Shown here in pieces: positions 45,529-57,246 of a stretch of 64,000 bases of DNA; position 1 is the first letter of the stretch; the number at the start of each line of letters is the position of its first letter. Location of the stretch: assembly GCA_001986395.2 (NCBI GenBank), contig MQVO02000044.1, forward strand, positions 1 through 64,000, written 5' to 3'. Below the pieces are notes generated by a model. The model was not told the origin of the DNA and did no database searches. It worked only from the letters and a program-made list of their open reading frames with translations. The translations under genes and the position numbers were made by a program. This stretch comes from Irpex lacteus. Taxonomy: Eukaryota > Basidiomycota > Agaricomycetes > Polyporales > Irpicaceae.

Positions 45529-46209
45529 GTTGAGATAACGACAATATAAGTCTCACTTACAGCGCCGGTTGCTGAGGCCTGTGAAGTCTTGCGAACGCGG
45601 ACGAAGAGGTTAGTTCAACCCCCTCTGCCTCATATGCACTTGCACGGTACTTACCAGCTGAGAACTCGTTGTCCACAAGTTACTCGTTTGTAGTGACGGT
45701 TAGAGATAAAGTCGTTATATTAGCGCCTCCAGTAAATATGGCAGCACGGCCAAAGCCGCGCAAGTATCTTGAATGACATCACCGCGTACATTGCAACTTC
45801 AAGCTTAAGTATATTGGTCTAGGCTCATAAACCAGCCTCCACGTACTCGTACCTATATTGGTCTAGTCACCGACTGCCACACAGAATTCGCATCAAAACA
45901 TTCGTCTGTGCGCGAAGTTCGAAGTGGACGAATCACGTCCCTATTGGATGATATGAAATTTGGCAGAGGATAAGTATCGATACGCAGTGGACAGTGAGTC
46001 CTAACAATTAGAACCGAGGGGTGAGACACTATCCACTGGCAGAGCTCGAGGTATCCGGCCTCGTTTCAACTCGGTTGAAAATCGCATTGCAGGAACAAAC
46101 GTTGATGTTGCAGACAGTTTGTACGTCCCCAACACTGAGGGCTGTGCGGCAAAGCGTAGCTCTTATCCCATCCAGTGAATTCAACAAAAGGGAGACTTAG
46201 AATGAAGCC
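45529..46209. other. Upstream and intergenic DNA
   Basis: Could hold a 5' untranslated exon of the large minus-strand gene near 45560-45660. Nothing else recognised. Confidence 0.45.
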
Positions 46210-46800
46210 AATATGCCGGTGTAGCTGGAAGAATTACTTGTATTGCCTTCCATAGCGGTTTAATCGGGGACGGACTCCGAGAGTACCACTGCACCATTAC
46301 CGGTAAGAATACAGTACTGGCAGTTTGATATCCGACTTACTGAGAACCGGGATTGGGCAGAGCAAGCTTCTTGGGTCACACATACCGTTGGCTCGGTGCT
46401 TTACCTCTTTCGTTTCGACGCTTCGCGGACAGTTCCTGCGGCTTGGGTCGAGAACGAGGTTCTTGAACGTGTTAAGCAAGCGGGAGTACCGGTTGATGTC
46501 GATGATTGCTTACCAAGCCTGTACCAGCATTCTCCATACGACCAGAGTCTACTTCGCTGTCATGATGAACCTCTGAGCTGGCTCATCCGTCTGACGACCC
46601 TGGCCAGGCGATTTGACCGCAATGGAATCCACGGCAGCCGCATCGAACGGCCACAATGCACCGTGATCAGCGATCCTTGCCAGGAAGCCCTTTCGAAGTC
46701 GGCCAGACGAAGTGAAGAGTCTCGGAGGCAGCAGACACGTACGCCGCCTTATGGAAGGAGAAGAGGACGTGAAGTTGGGATTTTCGATCTACTGGTATGG
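46210..46800. repeat. Diverged direct repeat, left copy
   Basis: Matches 47545-48030 in the same orientation at a spacing of about 1.30-1.34 kb. Shared anchors are ATGCCGGTGT, GGCAGTTTGATATCCGA followed by GAGAACCGGGA, the CCCTGG-to-GCGATTTGACCGC block, ATCAGCGAT, CTCGGCCAGA-like followed by GAAGTGAA, and TTATGGAAGG. A 420-nt plus-strand frame overlaps (46396-46815) but has no recognisable domain. Confidence 0.6.
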
Positions 46801-47544
46801 CATGCTGGGGCGTAAACAAGTTTGACTGGGAAGCATAGATGTTCAGTAAGAAGGCCTCGACCGTGCATCTAAGCCTCACATCCCAAGTCTGAGTAGGTTC
46901 TAAGGGACCTCGTCATTGGCCTGCTGAAGCTTCATAGATTGAAGGCCGTGATGACCGACGCGACGAACGGCGGTTCAGGGGCAGATTGTTGAGCTACTTA
47001 CCGCTACTTGCTAGCGACCCAGGCTTCGAAGTTTGCTGAACATCCAGCTGGGCACCACCGTGAGCCTAGATATGTCATGGAACCTAGAGTAATGTGGGCC
47101 CTCCAGTCGTGCTTTGCCGCGCCATAATCGTCAATCCGAAGGGATCATACACTATCTTTGTCATTGTCGAGTGTTTGGGAGGTTCATAATCAAATAGGTT
47201 GGTGACTCGGGCTTGAAGTGATACATTCTTCGAAGGCTAGAGGTTCGAGATCGTCGTTCGCAGGCTTCCACTCCGTTCCAGTGAAGCTATGTCGAAACGG
47301 ACGGATCACTTCATGGTTCGCCGACATGGAGAAGCGCACTCTAAAAAGACCCGCCGAAGTTGAATCCTGAGTGTGCCCTGCACACGACGAGAGTAATGTG
47401 CTCAATTCCTCGGGTGACAATCCACACCAGGCACAGCTACTGCGCAAACTGCAGCGCTGTGTACGCCTCTAATTAGAGACTAGCGTGAGAGAAGCCTGGC
47501 AGATCCACCCACCGGTCATTAGCGAAAGGAGCGTACCCGAGAAC
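46801..47544. other. Spacer between the two direct repeat copies
   Basis: No gene or transposase motif recognised. Confidence 0.5.
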
Positions 47545-48030
47545 CAGGCCTGTATGCCGGTGTCATTGGGAGGTCTATCCTGTCGATCGGAGAGCGTTCT
47601 ATAGCGGCGTGTTCGGTAAGGTTGGGGGATGGCAGTTTGATATCCGAGTTCACTTGATGAGAACCGGGACGTAGACAGCGAGCTTTAGGAGTTAAACAGG
47701 TAGTGAACTAACTCCAGGTCCTTACCGCTTCAGGTTCAGCGTTGAGTAATGTCTCTAAAGCCTCGGAACGAGAACCGCTACTGTTGATCGAATTAAGTCA
47801 AGTCAGCAGTAGCACCGGCCCATGTCAATGTTCCCTTACCAAGCTCGCATCCGCCTCTTACATCACATTCCTTCTAGCTAGCCCACCCGTCCGGCGACCC
47901 TGGACAAGCGATTTGACCGCACCGCATCAACCGCACCAACTGATCAGCGATCAACGACCAAGAGTGTGGACTCGGCCAGATGAAGTGAAGGAGTAAAGAA
48001 AGCTTATGGAAGGGGAACTCGAAGCTTGGA
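47545..48030. repeat. Diverged direct repeat, right copy
   Basis: Partner of 46210-46800. It has several small deletions relative to the left copy, so neither reads as an intact gene. Confidence 0.6.
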
Positions 48031-49933
48031 GGACGGTGGGTCGAGATCATGATTGACGATCTCTGCGGGGTTAATCTCGAGATTATCAGGCTGGCTGTAC
48101 GGTATAAAGTGAATTTAGATAACAGATGTGAGTTTCTCGACTCGAAGACGTACGTACGTAGGTGTAGGTGTGCTTCCTCGGCTCATTGCAATCTATGGAT
48201 CTTTTGTGACGTTATGACTGCTTTAAAAGGCCTTGCAGTTGATCATGGTGTCAAACCCGGACGTGTTATGGACGCAGACGATATTCGTTCCGGCAGCTTG
48301 AATTCTGAGTAGCCGTTCGGCTTACTTGCCAGTACTATTCAAATCCGGTCAGCATTTGACCGTGTAGAGGTTGCCGGGTTATGGGGTGCCGATGCCTTCG
48401 CACGGTCGAGGAATGATTGCCCGTCTACATAGTATTGTATTGTAGGTCGCAGTGGCAGACTGAGCCTCTGAGCATGGTAAGCTCTTCCGTACGGAAGAGC
48501 CTGGTGATGGTAGCCTGGCAGGTAAGCATTAGTTTGGTATGAGTTGGCATCACAATCATGGCTGAACGTACTACTTTCTGTTTTCTGGATCAACTGCCTC
48601 CAAAACAGTCTTTCTGGTGACTTCAACACGGTCGCGACTTTTAACTTGAACATAGACATCGTGAACGTTCTGAGTTGAGGCATCAAATTCAGGAGCGCCC
48701 ATGGAAATCAAGCAGCTGTAGACGCCATGGCTTTGGAATTTACGATCATCTTGCTCTCGTCTAAACTTCACTTGTAAGCTCAATTACAGAAATCGAAGGG
48801 ACTGTAAATACAACACTATGTAAGTATTGACGTATCAAGCGTTCCTCCACTGCAGAATTGCTTGCTGACAAAAGACAGCTTTGAAGGCCCATGATCAAAC
48901 AAAAATGCCTACTCTGGTGACTTATGTCGTAGATTGAATCATTCCTCTAGAGTCTCTAGCATTTCTAAATCCACTATGTGAGTAAAGTGTGTCGCAGTCT
49001 ATCTATAACACCACAGGAACACTTACGACACGGGAAAACCTTGTAGCGATGCTAGGGACGAGGCACGTCGAGCTTGTTCGACCAGCTGCTTCATAAGGCA
49101 GTCGACGAACGCATTCGAAGAATCGGGTACCGATGATGCAGGGATCCACACCGATCTCCGGCGGCGCTCTAGATCCTCCGCGTCGCAAGCTCTTGTGGCG
49201 GTAAGCTAACAGCCTAGCAACGCTACGTAGAAGTCGTCCCTTTCTGCGATGACGAGCCATGTTCAGTCATCACATCGCGCCATTGGGCGGGGCGATGCTA
49301 CTGTAAGGAGCTGTGCTGCCCGACGCGATTTCGGTCGGATCACCCGTCAAACCAGTCAGCAAGGACCGAGCCTGGTCGTGACCGAACAACAATAGCGAGG
49401 ACAGCGGCGCGAGCTTCGTTTGGACACCGTCAGGAACGAGGCATCTTGCCGGCATTCTAGATGGTAGATGCAGTGTTGTTCGCTTGCGCTCTACACACGA
49501 GATGGTCATAGGAGAGGCAATATAACCAACATCGGGACCGCCATCGTCATTGCTCAACGCGAAACGTTTTCGACGAACATTTTCTGCTGATGACCATGGC
49601 CTGGGCTCGCCACACTGCAGTCAGCAAGACTTGTCCTCCAGCTCGACACAGCTGGGAGTCGGTGGATAGGATGACGACAGAACCACCGTAGGTGTATGCG
49701 TTGACTGTATGCGCTATGTTTTTGTGCGCCCATTGCATAGTAACGCCGCTGCTTCGACGAGAAGGCAGGCCCGCGGACCAATCAGCGTCGACGCCACAGG
49801 GCTTCTTCGACAGAATATGGAGCTAGTACTTCCCGATATGGCAGGAGTGCAAGAACGTGGAGGATTCGACGCCGCACACGCCCCTTTTGCCGACCACACC
49901 ACTGTCCGCTTTTGTCACTAGCCCAGTTTTGCC
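48031..49933. other. Gene-empty stretch
   Basis: Short unrelated frames on both strands, none with a domain. Nothing else recognised up to the P450 promoter. Confidence 0.5.
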
Positions 49934-49940
49934 TATATAA
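49934..49940 (+). promoter_or_regulatory. Candidate TATA box of the P450 gene
   Basis: TATATAA lies 223 bp before the ATG, followed by a CT-rich leader (about 49950-50030). Confidence 0.4.
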
Positions 49941-50162
49941 TCCCCGCTCTCGTCGTTCGTGCCCTCTTTCCCCATCGCGCCCCCCTTTGTCTCGTTCCAC
50001 CACCTCCCCCGTCTCCTTGCGTCCCTCCCCGCGCCAGGCCGACCCCCGCCTGCGAGACAGCCAGCAGCGCTTCAACAGCGACCACCATAAAGCAACCACC
50101 CCCCAACGACCGCTTCTTGATTTTCTGCGTCCTCGAATACCCCGAGATCTCAATAAATAAAT

Positions 50163-52310
50163 ATGACCGCCAACCTGCCCTCCTTCTCCACCGACGCCGC
50201 GATGCCCCCCGTCTCCGTCTTGTATACCCTCACGACGATCCAGCTCATCATTCTTGCGATATCTCTCTCCGTCTCTTCATTCGTCGCTCTCGCTCTTTAC
50301 CGTCTCTTTTTTCACCCTCTTTCCGCCGTCCCGGGCCCCTGGTATGCCGCCGTCTCTGACCTTTGGATCACGAGCCACGTCGTTCGCATGCAGCAATGCA
50401 GGACCGTCCAGTCGCTTTTTGAGAAGTATGGTCCCGTCGTTCGCATTGGGCCAAACAAGGTCGCGTTTTGCGACGCCACGACCATGAGGAGCGTGTACTG
50501 CGTGAACAAGTTTGACAAGAGTCCCTACTACAAGAGCCTGCTCACGTACGTTCATTATCAAAACACGCATATATGCATTCAGCTGACTTTGAATGATAGG
50601 AATAACAACGACCATGCGTGAGTACTAAAAACCGAGAGACTAATGTATCCTACGCATCGGTACTGATAGTCTCATTCTTAGCATGACGACCCTCCCCCAC
50701 GCCGAACACGTCATCCGCAAGAAGAGCTACTCCCCCCACTACATCCCGTCCAACCTTGCGCTTTTCCACCCGGAACTCCAAGACTTCTCTAACAAGTTGA
50801 CAGACGTAAGTGGCGCCCCTTGCTCTACCGTTACGCAGTCCTCTTAAACACTCTCTTTCCAGGTTCTTGAGCGTGTCGGTGGCAAGACGTCCGTTGAAAG
50901 TCTTGACATGTTCCGTCACTTCATGGTCGACATTATTTCATGCACCGTCTTTGGTAGTCGCAGCGGCTCTCTCGAGAACTGGGCTTCGAACATTCGTGAT
51001 TCTATCACGGCTGCCGTCTACGACTTCCCCATTCGCGGTGTTTTGGTGAGTATTCCGATCATACACATCCTTTCGAGAACACAGCTCATACATAATATAC
51101 AGCGTAGCGCGGTTCCCACCTGGGCGTGGAACCTTGTCTGTCGTATTCCCAACGAACGCGTGCGCCAGGTCTGCAGCTCGGATGGTATTATGGCCGAGGT
51201 ACGATATTGCCCTTTGTCTCTACCGTGTGCCTTCTGATGTATTATTTTGTAGTTCGTCGGTGATCGTCTGTATGAGACTCGTACCAATATCCAGGCCGGT
51301 AAAGTTGGCATTGATGGTGACGGCGAGAAGATGCCTCTCATTCAGCGTATGCTGCAATATCGTATCCTTTCCGAAGGCATGTGCGATCAGGACATCATCT
51401 CCGAAGCTATGGGACACCTGTACGTGAAGATACATACTCTCTCTTGACCTGCCTCACTTACAAATTACCTTGTGTACGATTAGTATTGCCGGTGTCGACA
51501 CTTCGTCCCTGTCCCTTTCATACATGTTCTGGGAGCTCAGTCGCCGCCGTGATATCGCGCAGCGCCTTCAGGCCGAGTTAGATGACGCCATGACCGATAA
51601 GAAGGTCCTTCCTGATTTTAACACTTTCATGCGCCTTCCGTATCTTAATGCCTTTATTAAAGAGGGTGAGACCGATTTTTATTTATTTTCTCAATAGACA
51701 TGGAATGCTGACGTACGTTTACAGCCATGCGTATCTACGGTGCAGCCCCGTCCCTCCTTGAGCGTGTGGTGCCTTCTCGCACCCACGGAGCGGTCTCCAA
51801 GGTCGATGAGGACTTCGACATGATGGGCTACGCGCTTCCTCCTGGAACTATCGTGTCGACTCAGGCTTGGAGCATGCACCGTGATGCTGAGATCTTCCCC
51901 AGCCCTGAGACATTCCTTCCCGAGAGGTGGTTGTCCGTCGACGGCTCTGATGCTGAGGAGGACAGGCTTAACCGGTGAGTAGACGCACATCGACTGAGAG
52001 AGAAAATCATGCTGATTCGTCGATCTAGCATGGCACAACAATTGATTCCTTTCGGAGTTGGTACCCGTGTCTGCGGTGGTCAGAACCTTGCCCAGATCGT
52101 TCTGAGAATGGCTGTCGCTATGATCGTCAGGAACTTCAACGTCTCCGCCAATTCGGAGGAGACTAATGAGCGCACCATGGAGATGAGAGATGCTTTCGTG
52201 AGTGAACATTTATTGTAGTGCTCTGTATTCGAGCTAACTCTGTTGTATCGCAGACCATCTTCCCTGCTTCCAAGGAGTGCAAGCTCACCTTCACTCCTCG
52301 CGCTTACTAG
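50163..52310 (+). CDS. Cytochrome P450 monooxygenase
   Basis: Microsomal heme monooxygenase. Ten exons fit in phase: 50163-50545, 50600-50617, 50682-50805, 50863-51045, 51103-51198, 51253-51419, 51484-51665, 51725-51974, 52029-52197 and 52254-52310, giving 542 residues. An N-terminal membrane anchor ([19 protein letters not shown]) is followed by the PGPW hinge. Signature motifs are I-helix AGVDTSS, K-helix EAMR (ExxR), PERW, and the heme-binding [10 protein letters not shown] with the ligand Cys. Exon 2 is an 18-nt micro-exon encoding NNNDHA. The early part ([32 protein letters not shown]) recalls the benzoate-4-monooxygenase-like group, but the substrate cannot be inferred. No reductase or biosynthetic partner genes are nearby, so pathway membership is not indicated. 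Confidence 0.95.
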
Positions 52311-53119
52311 ACTTTTGGTCATGCCCCCGATATACCCTCGTCTTGCGAGACAAGACCTTCTGGATATACCGCGCTCCTGTCTCTGTTTAATGTCGTCTTG
52401 TTTTCCTAAGCGCCCCTCGGACTGGACTCCACGGTGGCCACAGCTTTCCTACTCGCTCTCCAACTAGCTTTCCTAGTCGATACGTATCACCCTCCTTCGG
52501 CCTCCCCTCGTCATCGCGTCACGTCCTCCCTCTTGTCTAGGACTACACCTTGGTTACCCCATCTGTCCGCCAGACCATCACAACTGAGTATGGACGAAGG
52601 CTCGTGTGGCACTCGCTTTCGTCGTTGTTCTTGTTGCTTTCGAAGCTTCTTGTACGCCGGACTCTCATACCCTCCTCCTTCCTCCTCACCCTCCTCCGAC
52701 CCCGACGCCCTCGCCGCCTCAATCTGCCCGCGCGCCACGCGACTCATTAGGAGTTATCAGGATGCCTGGGTCGCGGAATGGCCCCTATGGCTGGCATCTG
52801 ACCGTTTATGGTGGATGCCTGCCGCCTGTCTCCTGTGTTTGCGATAGTAAATTATGTTTTTTGTATTAATTATCGTGTACTTGTTGTACAGAAGTCATTC
52901 GTTTGAATTTGAAGTAATGTAATCGATTCGTGTGTTGTACTGAGTTACCGGCAGACGTGATTTTCGTGCCAACGAGTGAGCTTGAGCTTGAGTATATGCG
53001 TTGTGTATTGCTTAGGAGGGTCACGATGGTATCGTATGCTCGAGAGAGATGAAATTTTCCTTCCTGAAAGCGAAGTGAAACAATAATATACGATGCATGA
53101 TACAACACAGTGTTCGGTA
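52311..53119. other. Convergent 3' spacer
   Basis: A plus-strand frame at 52434-52847 is Ser/Pro/Leu-rich without a domain and is probably untranslated. The distal part is AT-rich. Confidence 0.5.
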
Positions 53120-56100
53120 TTACGCGTCTTCAAAGTCCTCCTCCTCTTCCTCTCCCTCTTCTGCTGTTTCAGTCGATTCAGTCGTAGCGGCGGATTCCGT
53201 CGACACCGATGCTAGAAGGCACAAACAAGTTAGCGTCATCCTCTCATCACACCCCAACCAACTCACAAGTAACAGGCAACGCCGGATGCTCCTTCTCCTT
53301 CCCCTGCTCCCTCTCAACAGCATCCGCCCACCCCTCCTCAAACAACTCCGGATGTTCACTCGGATCCGCCACACCACCCGCGATCTTCTCCTTCCCCTTC
53401 GCCTTCAGCTCGGTCTTCCACGCCGTGACGGCCGCGGGTACCTTGGACGGTGCGTACGTGCGCGCGAAGAGGGCTGCTTCGGGGGCGCGGTGCGTGCTTA
53501 TTAGGAGGTCTACGCAGGCGGAGGGGGAGGAGGTTTGGAGGAGGGCGGCGAAGGACAGGTTGTTGAGGCCTTTTTGTTCTGTGAGGGAGGGAGGGGTTAG
53601 TGTTTGTTTCGCCGAGATGAGAAGGGGGAGGAGGAGGAGGAGAGATGGCAAGGGGAGGAGAGAGAGTACGTACCAGCCTGACCAGCCAACTTCAACAACC
53701 CATCTTTATCCCCAATAGCAAGAAGCAAGAGGAACAACGCGCTCAAATCCCCGGCTTTCTCGAACGCCTCGCGTGCAAGGTCGAACCGCCAGACGAGCAG
53801 CGCGCGGTCACCGATGGCTTTCCATTTCGGTTCGGCCTCGAGTTCGGGAACGGTTTTGGCGATCTCGACGGCGGCGTCGAGGTCGTCGAGTTGGAGGGAG
53901 AGGTCAAATTTGTGGTCTGGGTCGGTCGTGATTTGGAGGGCTAGCTCTTTCATGTCTGTGTGATTTGTGTTTGAGGTGACATTATTGGTTGGTTAGTGGG
54001 GATATGAAGAGAAGAGGGAGAGAGAAGGTACTGACCTCGGCCTTCCAGGAAGGTGGCAACTTTGTTGCGTTGCTCTTTTGGAATGCTGGGGAGGATCTCG
54101 TTGGCGGATTCCATGTCCCCGCGGAGGACGGCTGTTTGGTACTCGACGAGGCTTAGCGAGAGGGTGTAGCTGTAGATGTTCACATCCTTGTCTGCGAGGT
54201 AGACGCGACTGTGTGCGGGGATGTAGCCCAGCAGGTACAGTGGTCTATTTCGATATATCGTTAGTGGTGTTCAGTGAGGAGAAGATAGTAGAGGCTTACT
54301 GGTCGAAGGGAGTGATAGTGTATGACTCGGATCCGATGAAGTAGTTCAGGCGGTTGGCACCGTTGGTGTAGATGAAGCAGTCGCCGACCCACTTCGCCGT
54401 CTTCACGCTACGGGGATGTCAGTATGGAAAACAATCAAGTTTGTATGCGATGCCTTACCTCTCAGAGATATCAGCGACAAGATCGAACGCCTCCTCAACA
54501 CCCTCGTCGTCGATCTCCGCACCCGATTCCAACTTAGCGGTGTACGCATCCCGGTTGAATCGAAGAACATAGTACGAATCTTCAGAGCATATCGCGACTA
54601 GCTCTCCGGTTCCTGACCAGAAGATCTACCAGAAATTGGATCAGCATGGTTTACACGAGGACGCACAGCACCAGCGTCTCTGCAAACTGCCATGCCCTCA
54701 CTCACGTTTTTGGCGTCCACATCTATCCTGCGCACGATCTCACCCGTTTCCCAATCCCAGAACACCACCACACCCGACCCACGCGCGCCAAGTACCGGTC
54801 CTCCATGCAAGCCATCCAGAGCCCACGACCCCGCTCCCTTCATCGGCGTACCGGTGCGCTCCTTGAAGTTTTTGTACACTCGGACTTTAGTCCGGCCCTC
54901 GAGGACCGCGTACGTATTCGAGTCGTTGGCCCATGCGAACGAACTACCGTTTCCGAAGGCCTTGTTTCGCCACGCGAGGGCGGTGTAGACGATGTACTCG
55001 CCGTCGCCGACGACGGTCACGAACCGTCCGTTGGGCGAGTGCGTGATGGTCGTGGCGTAGATTTCGGTGGTGCCGATTTCTTTGATGGCGAGGGGGATGC
55101 GGTTGCCGTCTGTGAGCTCGGCGTCGGCGATGGTTTGGACGTTGCCAGAGAGGACTGAGTTCGTCTTGGTGTAGATCAGTTTGCCGGAGGGGTCCATGCT
55201 GAAGGAGGGTTCGTCGCGGCCGAGCTGGAGATAGGTTCGCTGAGAGGGACATGTGGGGTGGGTGGACTGAACTGACCTTGACGACTACTACACCTTCATC
55301 GTAACCGACGGCGACTTCGTTGGTTGTCTTACGGAGGGCGACACACCAGGCTCGTTCAAGGGCGTAACTGAGAGTGTTCTCGAGACGATAGGTTCCACTG
55401 TTCCATAACTTGATTGTACCATCTTCACCACCACTGATGATAAGAGGGAGATTATGGTGGAAAACAGCGAAGAGGACGTTGTTCGTATGGCTCTCCAATG
55501 TCTGGACGCAGCTCTTGCTCAAGTAGTCCCAGATCTTCAGAGTCTTGTCGTCACTGGCCGTCACGAGATATGGCTTGTCAGCACCTGGGTAGAAGTCAAC
55601 GTAATTGACACCCTTGTCGTGGGCCTCCATGGTGAAGTTCGGTGTTGGTGAACCAAGGGACCACATCTTGACGGTTCTGTCCAGACATGAAGACGCGAAG
55701 GTATTAGGATCTTTAGGGTTCACAGCGATGTTCATGATGTAGTGGGTATGCCCCTCGAATGTCTGTTACATGAGGAGCGCATATATGAATATATCTAGGA
55801 AATTGATTGCAGCGATCATAATATACGACGCACCTGAATACATCTCCACTGTTTATCCCAGTCCCATGCTCTGATCGTCATATCATCACTTCCCGTGAGA
55901 ACTATGCTCGCCGTTGGATGCACAGTGAGACACCGAATGTAATCTGGGTGAGCCTCAAAAGTGGTAACCTTTTCGTGCGTGTTATAGTTGAAGACGCGTA
56001 TCTGGAAGTCGTCGGAGCCAGCCACGAACCAGTTCTTGCGAGGAATGAAGCGAACACATCGTACGGGGACTTCTGAGACTTCAAAGGTCTTCACCAGTGC

Positions 56101-56284
56101 CCCAGTCTCGTGGTTGTAGATGTTGACGGTGCCGTTGTAGAGACCTGTGAGCAGCCATGGCTCGGTAGGATGGAAGTCGACACCCTTGACGCGATCCGAG
56201 CGAGTGAACAGTTTCCTCTACAACGCATGTTAGTGGCTGTACACCATACACATTATTTAGACGTACATTGACGTCTAAAAGCAT
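53120..56284 (-). CDS. SEC27: Coatomer subunit beta-prime (COPI coat, Sec27)
   Basis: Part of the COPI coat that buds Golgi-to-ER vesicles and recognises dilysine retrieval signals. The first exon is only MLLDVN (56284 start, GTACGT donor), continuing [19 protein letters not shown]40 repeats run in order: [46 protein letters not shown]...[54 protein letters not shown] and [18 protein letters not shown]. These are followed by the second propeller ([11 protein letters not shown]) and an alpha-solenoid ([37 protein letters not shown]). The C-terminus is acidic ([13 protein letters not shown]). The gene organisation is typical of the family; I saw no missing domain. Confidence 0.95.
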
Positions 56285-57246
56285 CCTGTCACTCTAAACC
56301 CTGTAAAATCCTGAAGACGTTGAGCTCGATGCTGGTGTAATTATGAGTGCATGCACAGACTTTGGACGGACGTGTAACGTAACAGACGCCGAATCAAGCT
56401 ACTTCTTACCGTGGGAGTCTAAATACTTATCCAGTTTGTTATCTGGTTAGTTCACACGGTAAGGAATGTAACAACGGGAAGAGAGATTATCTTGAGGGCG
56501 ATTTTGGCTTCATCTACCACCACCACAAGACTTGCACGTTTCACAACCCATCTCAGGTCCTTAACTCTCAACATCGGCGATTGTCTGCTTGTTCACGCTC
56601 GCAACGAAGAGCTATGGCTGTGCGCATCGAACCAGCATACATGCACGCTTTGATCTGGCTTCATTTCCGGTTCTTCATCGTTCTGCGCTAGACGTAATCG
56701 CAACGTGTTCCGTGTTCATGTCCCTCTACTCACACACGCTTTGTAACCTTCTAGACAAGCGGAGCTATTTTGTGACTGTGGTCAGAGATGCAATCAAGTC
56801 GGCGGTTGACCGACGTCTGGCCTCAAGCCCACGGGTCTCACAACCAACGTGAGTTATACTTTCAGACAAGTGACTATAGTATGACATCCTGGATTGCGTA
56901 CAGAACAAAACAAGGTAACAACAGCTACATTACTGATCAAGCGTTTACAAAGTTAAGATAACTCGGCCGTTCCTTGGGCACTACACGTGTTGCACACGCT
57001 CTGTGCCAGGAAGCACAGAACTCGCGTGCCTCGAAAACGAACAGCCTTCGTTCCTCATCTCAGCGCAGTCCCTAGCACCAGTATGTTCTCGGGAGCGTGG
57101 TCGACGGCTGCCGTCCTCGATGCAACCTCCAGGCGACTAGCCCCAATCTCAAGTATATATACTACTCGAGATTGCGACTGGTCGTCTAGAATTCCCCTCG
57201 TCCACATTCTTTCCTCTTTCCTCCTTCTTCATTTCAACATTTTCAC
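56285..57246. promoter_or_regulatory. Divergent promoter region between SEC27 and the WW-like gene
   Basis: About 960 bp between divergent starts. A TATATATA stretch at 57154-57161, 86 bp before the plus-strand ATG, is a candidate TATA box. No other gene recognised. Confidence 0.45.

Noticed and set aside
46396..46815. 139-codon plus-strand frame as a gene
   Set aside because: No recognisable domain, and the matching direct repeat at 47.5-48.0 kb does not preserve the frame, so coding constraint is not supported.
52434..52847. 137-codon frame downstream of the P450 gene
   Set aside because: Low-complexity Ser/Pro/Leu translation with several overlapping frames of similar length; treated as untranslated DNA.
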